Assembly (NCBI RefSeq): GCF_001662075.1 | Contig: NZ_LYPL01000005.1 | Location: 248,001 to 312,000 of the forward strand | Source: Rhizobium bangladeshense | GTDB taxonomy: Bacteria > Pseudomonadota > Alphaproteobacteria > Rhizobiales > Rhizobiaceae | DNA: 64,000 bases | Reading direction: 5' to 3' | Shown here: one piece after another, positions 34,932 through 43,825 of the stretch | Position numbering within the stretch: the first letter of the stretch is position 1 | Layout: each line of letters opens with the position of its first letter | Notes under the pieces: model-generated | Seen by the model: only the letters and a program-made list of their open reading frames with translations | The model's database searches: none | What the model was told of the DNA's origin: nothing | Program-made: the position numbers and the translations under genes

Positions 34932-36734
34932 CTATTTCGCGGGGGCGAGTACATCTTCGTTCGCGGCGTCGAACTGCAGCCGGGCGAGGCGCGCATAGAT
35001 GCCGCCGTCGCGGATCAGGCTCTGATGCGTGCCCTCCTCGACGACGCGGCCCTGATCCATGACGAGGATGCGGTCGGCCTTCAGCACTGTGGCCAGGCGA
35101 TGGGCGATGACGAGCGTCGTGCGGCCGTCGACCAGGCCGTCGAGCGCCTTCTGCACCAGGGTCTCGCTTTCGGCGTCAAGGGCAGACGTCGCCTCGTCGA
35201 GCAGCAGTATGGGCGCGTTCTTCAGGATGGCGCGGGCAATGGCGATGCGCTGCCGCTGGCCGCCCGAGAGGGTGACGCCGCGTTCGCCGACCGCGGTCTC
35301 ATAGCCGCTCTCCAGCCGGGCGATGAACTCGTCGGCCTGGGCGGCAAGGGCTGCGGCGCGGACCTCCTCACGCGAGGCGCCGGGGCGGCCGAAGGCGATG
35401 TTGTCATGGATCGAAGCGGCAAAGATGGTGACGTCCTGCGGCACGATGGCCATGCGCTGGCGCAACTCGTCGGGTGTCGTCAGCCGGGCGTCGACACCGT
35501 CGATCATCACGCCGCCCTGCTGCGGATCGTAGAAGCGTAGCAGCAGCGAAAAGACGGTGCTCTTGCCGGCGCCGGAGGGACCGACGATGGCGACGGTTTC
35601 TCCCGGCGCGATGGCGAAGTTCAAGCCATGCAGCGCCGATTTGCCGGGGCGCGAGGGATAGGCGAAATGCACGCCGGAAAATTCGACGCGGCCGCGGCTG
35701 GGCGAGGGCAGGGCTTCGGGGCTGGCAGGGGCGGCGATCGGCGAGACCTCGTCGAGAAGCTCGGTTAGACGGTCGGCAGCGCCGGCCGCCTGCGAGAGTT
35801 CGCCCCAGACCTCGGACAGTGCGCCAAGCGATCCGGCCGAAATGACGGCATAGAGCAGGAACTGACCGAGCGTGCCGGCCGAAAGCGTGCCGGCAAGCAC
35901 GCTATGGGCGCCGACCCAGAGGACGGCGACGACGCTGCCGAAGATCAGCGTGATGGCGATGCCGGTCAGCAAGGCGCGCGAGCGGATGGCGGCGCGGGCG
36001 GCCTGATAGGCGGATTCAACGGCGCCGCCGTAGCGCGTCGCTGCGGCATCTTCGCCGTTGAAGGCCTGCACCGTGCGGGTTGCGGCGATCGTCTCGTTGG
36101 CAAAGGCGGACGCTTCGGCAAGCGTATCCTGGGCGGCGCGGGAGCGCCTGCGCACCGAGCGGCCGAAGGCAACGAGCGGGAAGACGATTAGCGGGATCGC
36201 CCCGATGACGAGGCTGGAAAGCTTCGGTGAGGTGACGACCATCATGCCCATGGCGCCGAGACAGAGGATGAGGTTCCTGAGCGCCACGGAAGCAGTGGCG
36301 CCGACAGCAGACTTGATCTGCGTCGTGTCGGCCGTCAGACGCGAGACGATTTCGCCGGACCGGTTGACGTCGAAGAAGGAGGGCGACAGCCGCGTCACAT
36401 GGGCAAAGACATCGCGGCGAAGATCGGCAACGATGCGTTCGCCGATGGTGATGACGAAATAGTAGCGCATGGCGCTTGCAACAGCGAGCACGACGGCCAT
36501 GACCATCAGCATGGCGAAGTAGCTGTTGATGAAGCGGCCGTCCGACTGGGTGAAGCCATGATCGATCATGCGGCGCACGGCGAGCGGCAGCGCCAGCGAG
36601 GTGACGGCGGCAAGCGTCAGCGAAATCAGCGCACCCGCCACCAGGCCGCGATAGCGCATGAGATAAGGCGTCAGTCTGCCAAGCGGCCGCAACGACCGCC
36701 CTTTGTTTTCTTCAGCCCGTCCCTGTTCTGCCAA
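34932..36734 (-). CDS. ABC exporter (MsbA-like half-transporter)
   Basis: A 600-aa fusion of a six-helix membrane domain (residues 30-330) and an ATP-binding domain. Walker A is VGPSGAGKST, the signature LSGGQRQRIAIARA, Walker B LLLDEATSALD and the switch His in IAHRLATV. It should homodimerise in the inner membrane and export a lipid, drug or peptide. There is no adjacent partner half-transporter. Substrate not predictable. Confidence 0.92.
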   Translation of the reverse strand: MAEQGRAEENKGRSLRPLGRLTPYLMRYRGLVAGALISLTLAAVTSLALPLAVRRMIDHGFTQSDGRFINSYFAMLMVMAVVLAVASAMRYYFVITIGERIVADLRRDVFAHVTRLSPSFFDVNRSGEIVSRLTADTTQIKSAVGATASVALRNLILCLGAMGMMVVTSPKLSSLVIGAIPLIVFPLVAFGRSVRRRSRAAQDTLAEASAFANETIAATRTVQAFNGEDAAATRYGGAVESAYQAARAAIRSRALLTGIAITLIFGSVVAVLWVGAHSVLAGTLSAGTLGQFLLYAVISAGSLGALSEVWGELSQAAGAADRLTELLDEVSPIAAPASPEALPSPSRGRVEFSGVHFAYPSRPGKSALHGLNFAIAPGETVAIVGPSGAGKSTVFSLLLRFYDPQQGGVMIDGVDARLTTPDELRQRMAIVPQDVTIFAASIHDNIAFGRPGASREEVRAAALAAQADEFIARLESGYETAVGERGVTLSGGQRQRIAIARAILKNAPILLLDEATSALDAESETLVQKALDGLVDGRTTLVIAHRLATVLKADRILVMDQGRVVEEGTHQSLIRDGGIYARLARLQFDAANEDVLAPAK

Positions 36735-36826
36735 ATCATCTCCGATCGCCGCGAGGACCCGCTAATGCGGCCTGTTGGCTCTTGTTATCCCGGCGTCCTT
36801 CATGTATAGGCACGCCATCCTAATGG

Positions 36827-36855
36827 GAAGCCGTAGCCATCACGACTGCGGCTTC
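36827..36855 (+). promoter_or_regulatory. Hairpin in the rpmE leader
   Basis: GAAGCCGTAG / CTGCGGCTTC pair over ten positions (one T-G wobble) around a 9-base loop and are followed by ATTTATTC, about 70 bases upstream of rpmE and with no gene behind it on this strand. It could be an attenuator or a feedback site in the ribosomal protein leader. Confidence 0.35.
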
Positions 36856-36926
36856 ATTTATTCAATCGGTTCGGTGGCCGCAACTGCATGCGGCAAATTG
36901 AACTCCGGTATCGCAGGAAGATTGTT

Positions 36927-37148
36927 ATGAAGGCAGGCATCCATCCCGACTATCACATGATCAAGGTAGTCATGACCGATGGCACCGAATACGAAACCCG
37001 CTCGACCTGGGGTTCGGAAGGTGCTGTCATGAACCTCGAAATCGATTCCAAGTCGCATCCGGCCTGGACCGGCGGCAATCAGCAGCTGATGGATCGCGGT
37101 GGTCGCGTTTCCAAATTCAACAAGCGTTTCGGCGGCCTCGGCCTCTAA
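36927..37148 (+). CDS. rpmE: 50S ribosomal protein L31
   Basis: A 73-aa ribosomal protein: [41 protein letters not shown] and FNKRFGG. The zinc-binding cysteines of the C-plus form are absent, so this is the zinc-independent type, matching the L36 in the same window. I start at 36927, as the family begins with MK-GIHP. A strong terminator follows. Confidence 0.96.
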   Translation: MKAGIHPDYHMIKVVMTDGTEYETRSTWGSEGAVMNLEIDSKSHPAWTGGNQQLMDRGGRVSKFNKRFGGLGL

Positions 37149-37176
37149 TCGCTTCTGCTCGACGGAATTTGAAAAG

Positions 37177-37200
37177 AGCCCGGTTCTGCCGGGCTTTTTT
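37177..37200 (+). terminator. Terminator of rpmE
   Basis: AGCCCGG / CCGGGCT with a TTCTG loop followed by a T-run, 28 bases after the rpmE stop. Textbook intrinsic terminator. Confidence 0.9.
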
Positions 37201-37284
37201 GCGTTTGCAGGCTGGCGGTAGCGCAGCAAATGAAAAACCGGCCGCGCGAGGCGCAGCCGGTTCAAATGCAATTTGTCAGATCGG

Positions 37285-37800
37285 TCAGTTGTTGCCGAAG
37301 GCCGTCTGCAGCAGGGAAAGCTGGGCCTGCACACTGTTTTGATTATCGTGAACGATCACGGCTTCGGCCGGGCGATAGATTTCGCGATCAAGCAGGGCGA
37401 TGCGGTTCTGCAGGCGCAGCGAGCGCTCGACGAGATCGCGGAAGGATTCCGGCAGATCGCCCCAGCCCGGTGCGGCGCGGTCGACGTTGAAGCCGTCGAG
37501 GCGGACCTTGTTCTTCTCGGCCAGCACCTGATCGCGGGACATTTCGCCGTTGTTGACGGCGCGCTGCAGCAGCAGCCAGGAAGCCATCTGCATCAGTCGG
37601 GTGGTCAGTCGCATCGATTCCGCGGCATAGAGGACGGACGCCATGCGCGGCAGAACCTTGGAGGCTGCGCGGCCCTGGCCGTCGAGATAGGCGGCGGTCT
37701 CCTCGACCAGCGACATGCCTTCGGCATAAAGCGCCTTGAACTGTGAGGATGCAGCCGCGCGGCCCGCAAAACTGATCGTGTTCAATCCAACTTCCGACAT
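37285..37800 (-). CDS. rcdA: RcdA-type protease adaptor (DUF1465)
   Basis: A 171-aa helical protein of the DUF1465 family, which includes Caulobacter RcdA, the adaptor that helps deliver the cell-cycle regulator CtrA to the ClpXP protease. Hallmarks are FKALYAEGMSLVEETAAYLDG, RLTTRLMQMASWLLLQRAV and SLRLQNRIALLDREIY. Two TTAA-N7-TTAA boxes lie upstream, suggesting that CtrA itself controls this gene, closing a loop. The location beside rpmE fits rhizobial genomes. Confidence 0.85.
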   Translation of the reverse strand: MSEVGLNTISFAGRAAASSQFKALYAEGMSLVEETAAYLDGQGRAASKVLPRMASVLYAAESMRLTTRLMQMASWLLLQRAVNNGEMSRDQVLAEKNKVRLDGFNVDRAAPGWGDLPESFRDLVERSLRLQNRIALLDREIYRPAEAVIVHDNQNSVQAQLSLLQTAFGNN

Positions 37801-37925
37801 CGCAATAGTCCCTGTTGCACGCAGCTACTTATGGTCAGGTAACGCCGGCGCCGACGGAAAAGTTTCCGGAGCCGGTCTTTATGACTTTAAGATGGTATCA
37901 TTAGCGCAAATGCGCAAGCCGTTTC

Positions 37926-37940
37926 TTAAGAAAGGGTTAA
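37926..37940 (-). promoter_or_regulatory. CtrA-type box upstream of rcdA
   Basis: TTAA-GAAAGGG-TTAA, an exact full CtrA site (TTAA-N7-TTAA), about 126 bases upstream of the rcdA start. CtrA is the master cell-cycle regulator in alphaproteobacteria. The sequence surroundings are GC-moderate, so a chance match is less likely than for the AT-rich copy at 38102. Confidence 0.65.
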
Positions 37941-38101
37941 TCTCCACAGTTTCATGGAAATGCGCCGGCCGCAGCAAAAAGAAGAGCCGCAAAAGCGGCT
38001 CTCAAGGTAAAACAGGGAGAAAAATCAGACCAATTCACCGCATGGAAAACTGTCTGAGACCCAGAGGAAATCTGGATGAATATAGTAATACCTTATAAAG
38101 C

Positions 38102-38116
38102 TTAATATTTTATTAA
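38102..38116. promoter_or_regulatory. Second TTAA-N7-TTAA motif
   Basis: TTAA-TATTTTA-TTAA, a symmetric copy about 300 bases upstream of rcdA in a very AT-rich patch. The match to the CtrA consensus is exact, but base composition makes chance plausible. The 390-bp gap 37801-38189 otherwise holds no gene I can support. Confidence 0.35.
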
Positions 38117-38189
38117 CATTGTACCGAATGAAGACTTGAGGCTGACTCATTTAGTCAGCCATGCTGTTGTTTTTTGAGGTTTTTGCGGA

Positions 38190-38381
38190 TCATGATCGGA
38201 AGAAGCTTTCCGCCGCCTGTCGTCCGGAGGCCTTGCGGGCGGCCTCGGCTTCCAGCCGGGTGATCTCGGCCTTCAGCAACTCCACTCGCGCCTTCAGCTC
38301 GTCCACCGAAAGCATGGAGAGATCGGCGCCGATCTCATGGGCGGTTTTCTTCTGCGGCCGGTCGTCATCGATAAAGCTCAT
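38190..38381 (-). CDS. DUF1192 family protein
   Basis: A 63-aa protein: MSFIDDDRPQKKTAHEIGAD, LSMLSVDELKARVELLKAEI and a helical, Arg-rich end. DUF1192 is a short coiled-coil family of alphaproteobacteria with no known function. The start at 38381 has GGAGGAGAACC upstream. Confidence 0.85.
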   Translation of the reverse strand: MSFIDDDRPQKKTAHEIGADLSMLSVDELKARVELLKAEITRLEAEAARKASGRQAAESFFRS

Positions 38382-38533
38382 CGGTTCTCCTCCTTTTGCT
38401 GTAGGCAGCATGATGGCGAAAAATATGGGCGATGCGGAAAGGAAATTTAGGCCGATCCGGCCTAAACCACCCTTGTCCTGAGCTTCCCGTTCACGAGTTA
38501 CTGAAAAAACCGCGCGCAGTTCTGCGGGACGCT

Positions 38534-39814
38534 CTATCCGAACTTTACAGCAGGATCGCTGCTTTCGGGAGACTTGCCGGTGCCGCGATCGGCAAGCGAC
38601 ATGCTTTGCGGCGTCAGCATCGGCGATGTGCCGGTCGGGATCGTCGTATAGGCGTCGCGGTCGCTGGCCGGGACGGCGGCGCGGATGCGGCTTCTGATAA
38701 TCGCATAAACGGTGATCAGCACATGGGCGATGGCCGTGACCAGGAAAAGCGCATGCGGTGTGATCGCCGACATGACGGGGCCGCCGAGCGTCGGGCCGAT
38801 AACCGTGCCGATGCCGTAGAGGAGCAGCAGACCACCGGAGACCTTGACGAAATCCTCCGATGCCGCGAAGTCGTTCGCGTGAGCGACCGCGATGGGGTAG
38901 AGCGTGTTGGCCACCGCGCCGTAAAGAATAACCAGCCCGATCAGCAAGGCGGGCGATGTCGGGTGGAGCATGAAGATCAGTAGGCCGGCGAGGGCGGCGA
39001 TCGCCGACATGGCAGCGAGTACGTAGCGCCGGTCGATACGATCGGAAAGTCGGCCGGCCGGCAACTGCATCATGGCGCCAGCGAAGATGGTGGCGCTCAT
39101 CATGACGGCGATGCTGGTGTCGGAAAGGCCGGCGCCGGCGCCGAAAACGGCGCCCAGCGTGCCATAGGCGCCGTTGGCGATGCCGACGAGCAGGATGCCG
39201 AGGCAGGAGACGGGCGAATTGCGGTAGAGCGCCGGCAGGTCGAGACGCACGGCCTTCAGCGGCTGCGGCGAGGCGGCGGTCGAAAGCGTCGTCGGCAGCA
39301 TGGCGATGCAATAGAAGATGCCGCAGATCATGAACAGCACCGGCGTGCGCACATCCTCGAGCGGGATCATCATCTGGCCGCCGACGACGCCGAGCAGAGT
39401 GATGCCGATATAGAGCGAGAAGATCGCGCCGCGGCTTTCGTTGCTGGCGCGCTCGTTCAGCCAGCTTTCGATGATCATCGATGTGCCGGCGGTGGAGAAG
39501 CCGGTGACGGCGCGCAGAACCACCCACCAGATAGGATCGATGATGATGCCGCTGACCAGCGCGATGATGGCGATGATCGAGATGAAGCCGGAGAAGGCTC
39601 TGACATGGCCGACGCGGCGCACCAGTTTCGGCGCCACCAGGCAGCCGATGACAAAGCCTCCGGCCCATGAGGTGCCGAGCAGACCGAGCGTCGTGGTGGC
39701 GTAGCCTTCGAGATTGCCGCGCACGGGAAGCAGGATGCCCTGCAGGCCGTTGCCCATGAAAAGGAAGAGCGTGCCAAAGAGCAACGCGGCGACGGACAGC
39801 AGATTTCTCTTCAT
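38534..39814 (-). CDS. MFS transporter
   Basis: A 426-aa major facilitator with about twelve hydrophobic segments and a hydrophilic C-terminal tail of about 45 residues. The loop between helices 2 and 3 reads APKLVRRVGHVRAF, and LSDRIDRRYVL in the second half is the matching repeat. It resembles YcaD-like sugar/drug exporters. Substrate unknown; it stands alone. Confidence 0.88.
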   Translation of the reverse strand: MKRNLLSVAALLFGTLFLFMGNGLQGILLPVRGNLEGYATTTLGLLGTSWAGGFVIGCLVAPKLVRRVGHVRAFSGFISIIAIIALVSGIIIDPIWWVVLRAVTGFSTAGTSMIIESWLNERASNESRGAIFSLYIGITLLGVVGGQMMIPLEDVRTPVLFMICGIFYCIAMLPTTLSTAASPQPLKAVRLDLPALYRNSPVSCLGILLVGIANGAYGTLGAVFGAGAGLSDTSIAVMMSATIFAGAMMQLPAGRLSDRIDRRYVLAAMSAIAALAGLLIFMLHPTSPALLIGLVILYGAVANTLYPIAVAHANDFAASEDFVKVSGGLLLLYGIGTVIGPTLGGPVMSAITPHALFLVTAIAHVLITVYAIIRSRIRAAVPASDRDAYTTIPTGTSPMLTPQSMSLADRGTGKSPESSDPAVKFG

Positions 39815-39987
39815 TTCCCCAGACTCGGTCTCAGCGATTGTAAACGGACATAAGGCAAGACCTGCGCCTGGCCAGCCTCAAGATGATTGATTGTGCCCCG
39901 GAATATCTTTACGGCGTGTCGAGATGCTCTTGTTCGCTCGGAAAAATGTCCGTCCTGTGACATTCCGAAAAATGGAAAAAATAAAGC

Positions 39988-40152
39988 ATGACAAAGCTGA
40001 TAGCCTTGCTGCTCATGCTTGCCATGGCGATACAGGTGATCAAGCCGCTCGGGCTCCCCGGCCTCCGGCGGCGTATGGATTTCTGGAAGATCGCGCTTAT
40101 CGCCTTCGGCGTCTGGGCCGTGGCGCTCTTATCGCGCGACTTCCTTATGTAA
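39988..40152 (+). CDS. Small membrane protein (54 aa)
   Basis: A short open frame missed by normal length cutoffs: MTKLIALLLMLAMAIQVIKP, then LGLPGLRRRMDFWKIALIAF and GVWAVALLSRDFLM. It has two hydrophobic helices separated by a basic loop. No strong ribosome site is visible (AATGGAAAAA). The amphipathic pattern and codon choice favour a real gene. Function unknown. Confidence 0.6.
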   Translation: MTKLIALLLMLAMAIQVIKPLGLPGLRRRMDFWKIALIAFGVWAVALLSRDFLM

Positions 40153-40174
40153 GCCCGCGCTCCATCCCGGATCG

Positions 40175-41098
40175 TCAGTCCTGCAGGATGATTTCTCCGC
40201 GCATGACGGAAACGCAATGTCCCGAGATGACGACATCGGTGACGATGCCGCCGGATTTCACGACATTGAGGGCAATGATACTGCGGCGGCCCATTTCGAC
40301 GCCTTGTTCGATGGTGAGGCGGACGTCCATGTCGGCGTCCGGCGCGAGCGAGACAAGATAGGCGCCGAGTGCTGCAGAAGCGCTGCCGGTTGCCGGATCC
40401 TCGGGCACGTTATCGAGGGGGGCAAACATGCGGGCGCGAATATGCCACGGATCGTCGGATGTCCTGGCATAGACGAAGAGCGAGAAGTCGTGGCCGTTCG
40501 TCGTCTGCCGGCCCGCGGCCGCCTGGAAGCCGGCCAGGTTCGGACGGGCGGTGGCCAAGGTTTCGAGCTCCTTCAATTCGGCGACGGCGAAGTTCAGGCC
40601 GACGGAGACAAAGACCGGCGCGTGGGTGGTGGAGACGATGACGCCCGGATCGAGCGAGATGCAACGGGCGATGGTTTCCTCGGCAATGGTCTCGCCGATC
40701 GTCAGCGGCCGCGGCGCGCGGATGGCGGCGGCCTTGATTTGTCCGCCGTTGCGTTTCAGGTCGACTTCGACGATGCCGGCCTTTTCCTCAAAGCGTAGCC
40801 TCTCGCCGATCGGTTTGCCGAAGATCTCCGCCTGCTGGCCGAGTACGTAAGCGGTGCCGACATTCGGATGGCCGGCAAAGGGCACTTCCATCGTCGGCGT
40901 GAAGATGCGTACGCGGGCGGAATTTTCTGGACTTTCCGGCGGCAGGACGAAGGTCACCTCGGAATAGTTGAACTCGGTAGCGATCTGCTGCATCGCCGCA
41001 TCGCTGACGCCCCGCGCATCGGAAATAACGGCAAGCGGATTGCCCTCGAAGCGGCTGGAGGTGAAAACATCGACGGTGACGTAGGAGATGGTGTGCAT
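40175..41098 (-). CDS. PhzF family isomerase-like protein
   Basis: A 307-aa PhzF/YddE-family protein of the diaminopimelate-epimerase fold. The N-terminus (YVTVDVFTSSRFEGNPLAVI), FAGHPNVGTAYVL in the first half and DPATGSASAALGAYL in the second half are the characteristic motifs, with the Glu of EFNYSEVTF at the usual catalytic place. Homologues isomerise phenazine precursors, but most members have unknown substrates. No phenazine genes are nearby. Confidence 0.9.
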   Translation of the reverse strand: MHTISYVTVDVFTSSRFEGNPLAVISDARGVSDAAMQQIATEFNYSEVTFVLPPESPENSARVRIFTPTMEVPFAGHPNVGTAYVLGQQAEIFGKPIGERLRFEEKAGIVEVDLKRNGGQIKAAAIRAPRPLTIGETIAEETIARCISLDPGVIVSTTHAPVFVSVGLNFAVAELKELETLATARPNLAGFQAAAGRQTTNGHDFSLFVYARTSDDPWHIRARMFAPLDNVPEDPATGSASAALGAYLVSLAPDADMDVRLTIEQGVEMGRRSIIALNVVKSGGIVTDVVISGHCVSVMRGEIILQD

Positions 41099-41185
41099 AG
41101 CGGCTCCTGTTGCAGCGGGCCGCTATGGATAATCACGATTTTCCAGCGAGGCGAGCCGGTTTCTTGTCGCCATGACAATACAGAA

Positions 41186-41214
41186 AGGGGCGGCAACATC
41201 GTGTTGCCGCCCCT
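41186..41214 (-). terminator. Terminator downstream of fda
   Basis: A 13-bp perfect stem (AGGGGCGGCAACA / TGTTGCCGCCCCT) with a TCG loop, 30 bases after the fda stop. On the minus strand TTCTG follows. It separates fda from the phzF-like gene. Confidence 0.75.
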
Positions 41215-41243
41215 GCTTCTTCTAACTTCGCGCCCCTGAAAAA

Positions 41244-42269
41244 TCAGGCTGCCTGTTCCAGGTCTTTCTTCCAGCTGCCCTTGGCGGCGAGGCTGTTCAT
41301 CTCGGCGCGGTGGGTGAATTCGCGCTGGCCGGCGGCGACGTTTTCCGACTTGCCGTTCCAGGCCTTGAGGGCGCTGTCCTGCAGGGCGCGGCCGTAGGAG
41401 AAGGTGACAAGCCAGGGCAGGTCGCCGGTGGCATTGATGGCGGAAAGATGCGCGGTCGCCTCTTCGGTCGTCTGGCCGCCGGAGAGGAAGGCGATGCCGG
41501 GAACGGCGGACGGGACGGTTGCCTTCAGAACCTTGACGGTGCGCTCGGCGACTTCTTCGACCGAGGCCTTGCGGGCGTTCTTGCCGTCGATCACCATGTT
41601 CGGCTTCAGGACCATGCCTTCGAGGCTGACGCGGGCTTCGGCAAGTTCCTCGAAAACGATGCGCAGGGTGGATTCGGTAACTTCGGCGCAGCGGCCGATG
41701 TTGTGGTCGCCCGGCTTGCCATCCATCAGGCATTCCGGCTCGACGATCGGCACGATCTTGGCTTCTTGGCAGAGAGCCGCATAGCGGGCGAGCGCCTGAG
41801 CGTTGGCGCGGACCGAGCCGCGGGTCGGCAGCGAGGACGAGATGGCGATGACGCCGCGCCACTTGGCGAAACGGGCGCCGGCTTCATAATAGCGGGCAAG
41901 GCGCTCGCCGAGGCCATCGAGGCCTTCGGTGATGGTTTCGCCGGGAAATTTGGCCATCGGCTTGGCACCGGTATCGACTTTGATGCCGGGAATCGAACCG
42001 GCAGCGCGGATGATATCGACGAAAGGCGTGCCGTCGGCGGCCTTCTGGTAGAGCGTTTCTTCGAAAAGAATGACGCCGGAAATATATTTCTTCATCGCCT
42101 CGTCGGAGCGGAAGAGCATCTCGCGGTAGTCGCGACGGCTGGTTTCGGTCGATTCGAGATTGATCGTGTCGAAACGCTTCTTGATGGTGGAGGTCGATTC
42201 GTCAGCCGCAAGCAGTCCTCGGCCACCTGCAACCATCTGCACTGCAATGTCTTCCAGTCGTTCGCTCAT
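41244..42269 (-). CDS. fda: Class I fructose-bisphosphate aldolase
   Basis: A 341-aa class I aldolase that splits fructose 1,6-bisphosphate to triose phosphates through a Schiff base. Motifs: GRGLLAADESTSTIKKRF near the start, IVPIVEPECLMDG, GMVLKPNMV with the Schiff-base Lys, and FLSGGQTTEEATAHLS. ATG 42269 (MSERLEDIA) matches family starts. It is the last gene of the tkt-gap-pgk-fda block and has its own operator-like palindrome upstream. Confidence 0.95.
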   Translation of the reverse strand: MSERLEDIAVQMVAGGRGLLAADESTSTIKKRFDTINLESTETSRRDYREMLFRSDEAMKKYISGVILFEETLYQKAADGTPFVDIIRAAGSIPGIKVDTGAKPMAKFPGETITEGLDGLGERLARYYEAGARFAKWRGVIAISSSLPTRGSVRANAQALARYAALCQEAKIVPIVEPECLMDGKPGDHNIGRCAEVTESTLRIVFEELAEARVSLEGMVLKPNMVIDGKNARKASVEEVAERTVKVLKATVPSAVPGIAFLSGGQTTEEATAHLSAINATGDLPWLVTFSYGRALQDSALKAWNGKSENVAAGQREFTHRAEMNSLAAKGSWKKDLEQAA

Positions 42270-42363
42270 TCGATCTCTCCACAGCGTTAACATCGGCGGT
42301 TTAAGAATATAGGACGGCGATAACAGAAGTTTATAGAGAGGAAAATGGAAGGCTAAGTCATTG

Positions 42364-42390
42364 AAACGATTGAAATCAATTCAATCGTTT
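42364..42390. promoter_or_regulatory. 11-bp palindrome ahead of fda
   Basis: AAACGATTGAA-atcaa-TTCAATCGTTT, 95 bases upstream of fda and just beyond the pgk terminator. The symmetric CGATTGAA/TTCAATCG core resembles LacI-type operators for carbon regulators, so it may let fda respond separately from pgk. It is inferred from symmetry and position only. Confidence 0.5.
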
Positions 42391-42425
42391 GAAAAAATGG
42401 GAATTTTTTCAACCCTTGAGCAAAA

Positions 42426-42455
42426 GACCGCGGAAGGCTTCTCGTCACCGCGGTC
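42426..42455 (-). terminator. Terminator of pgk
   Basis: GACCGCGG / CCGCGGTC with a 14-base loop. On the minus strand TTTTGCTC follows, about 98 bases after the pgk stop. It separates pgk from fda. Confidence 0.7.
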
Positions 42456-42552
42456 TATCCACATGTAAAACCTGCTAAATTGCGTTTGCGGCGCCGCACC
42501 GCCTATCGCAAGATGCGACGCCGAATGCGATTTTTGCCCGAGGCGCTCGGTC

Positions 42553-43755
42553 TCATCCGGCGGCGTTGAGAACGGCGACGCCGGGAAGTTCCTTGCCTTC
42601 CATCCATTCGAGGAAGGCGCCGCCGGCAGTCGAGACATAGGTGAAATCGTCGGCAACGCCGGCATGGTTGAGCGCCGAGACGGTGTCGCCGCCGCCGGCA
42701 ACCGAGGTGAGCTTGCCGGCTGCCGTGCGCCCGGCGGCGTATTTCGCGGCAGCGACCGTTGCGGTGTCGAAGGGCTCGATTTCGAAGGCGCCGAGCGGAC
42801 CGTTCCAGACGAGTGTTGCGGCGCGCTCGATCCAGGCGTTGATGGCCTCGACCGATTTCGGCCCGACGTCGAGCACCATGGCATCGGCGGGAATGGCGTT
42901 GATATCGACCGTCTCGTTGGCGGCACCCGCCTTGAATTCGCGGGCGACGACGCCGTCCTCCGGCAGGATGATGGCGCAGCCAGCGGTCGCCGCCTCGATC
43001 ATGATCTGCTTGGCGGTTTCAGCGAGGTCATGCTCGCAGAGCGACTTGCCGACATTGGTGCCGCGGGCGGCGATAAAGGTATTGGCCATGCCGCCGCCGA
43101 TGACCAGCGCGTCGACCTTCGTCACGAGGTTCATCAGGAGGTCGATCTTGGTCGAGACCTTGGCGCCGCCGACAATTGCGACCACCGGGCGGGCCGGGGC
43201 GCCGAGGCCCTTTTCCAGCGCTTCCAGCTCGGCCTGCATGGTGCGGCCGGCATAGGCCGGCAGGTGATGGGCAAGGCCCTCGGTCGAGGCATGGGCGCGG
43301 TGGGCGGCGGAGAAGGCGTCGTTGACATAAACATCGCCATTGGCGGCAAGCGCCTTGGTGAAGTCGGGGTCGTTCTTTTCCTCGCCGTTGTGGAAGCGGG
43401 TGTTTTCCAGAAGCAGGATATCACCGTCGTTCATCGCGGCGACGGCGGAGGCGGCAGCCTCGCCAATGCAGTCGGAAGCCGTTGCCACGGCGTGATCCAG
43501 CACTTCCTCGACGGAAGGGGCGATCAGCGACAGCGACAGATCCGGCGAAGGGCCGTCCTTCGGCCGGCCGAAATGGGCAAGCAGGATCACCTTGGCGCCC
43601 TTGTCGGACAATTCGAGGATCGTCGGGGCCACACGCTCGATGCGCGTCGTATCGGTGACCTTGCCATCCTTGACCGGAACGTTGAGGTCGACGCGGACGA
43701 GAACGCGCTTGCCGCTGATGTCGGTGAGATCGTCGAGGGTCTTGAAAGCAGGCAT
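42553..43755 (-). CDS. pgk: Phosphoglycerate kinase
   Basis: A 400-aa glycolytic kinase that transfers phosphate from 1,3-bisphosphoglycerate to ADP. Motifs: [27 protein letters not shown], the nucleotide region [21 protein letters not shown] and GGGDTVSAL near the C-terminus. I start at [10 protein letters not shown] (43755), the family beginning. It is transcribed leftward after the antiporter with a 70-bp gap. Confidence 0.97.
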   Translation of the reverse strand: MPAFKTLDDLTDISGKRVLVRVDLNVPVKDGKVTDTTRIERVAPTILELSDKGAKVILLAHFGRPKDGPSPDLSLSLIAPSVEEVLDHAVATASDCIGEAAASAVAAMNDGDILLLENTRFHNGEEKNDPDFTKALAANGDVYVNDAFSAAHRAHASTEGLAHHLPAYAGRTMQAELEALEKGLGAPARPVVAIVGGAKVSTKIDLLMNLVTKVDALVIGGGMANTFIAARGTNVGKSLCEHDLAETAKQIMIEAATAGCAIILPEDGVVAREFKAGAANETVDINAIPADAMVLDVGPKSVEAINAWIERAATLVWNGPLGAFEIEPFDTATVAAAKYAAGRTAAGKLTSVAGGGDTVSALNHAGVADDFTYVSTAGGAFLEWMEGKELPGVAVLNAAG

Positions 43756-43825
43756 GGGGAGGATCCAGTCTTGGTTGGCGGAAGTTGCGCCGACCATAGC
43801 AAGGATCATTCGAGACGCAAGGCGT

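Noticed and set aside
38102..38116. Second CtrA box as a firm site
   Set aside because: Exact match, but in an AT-rich patch where TTAA-N7-TTAA can arise by chance; kept only as low-confidence.
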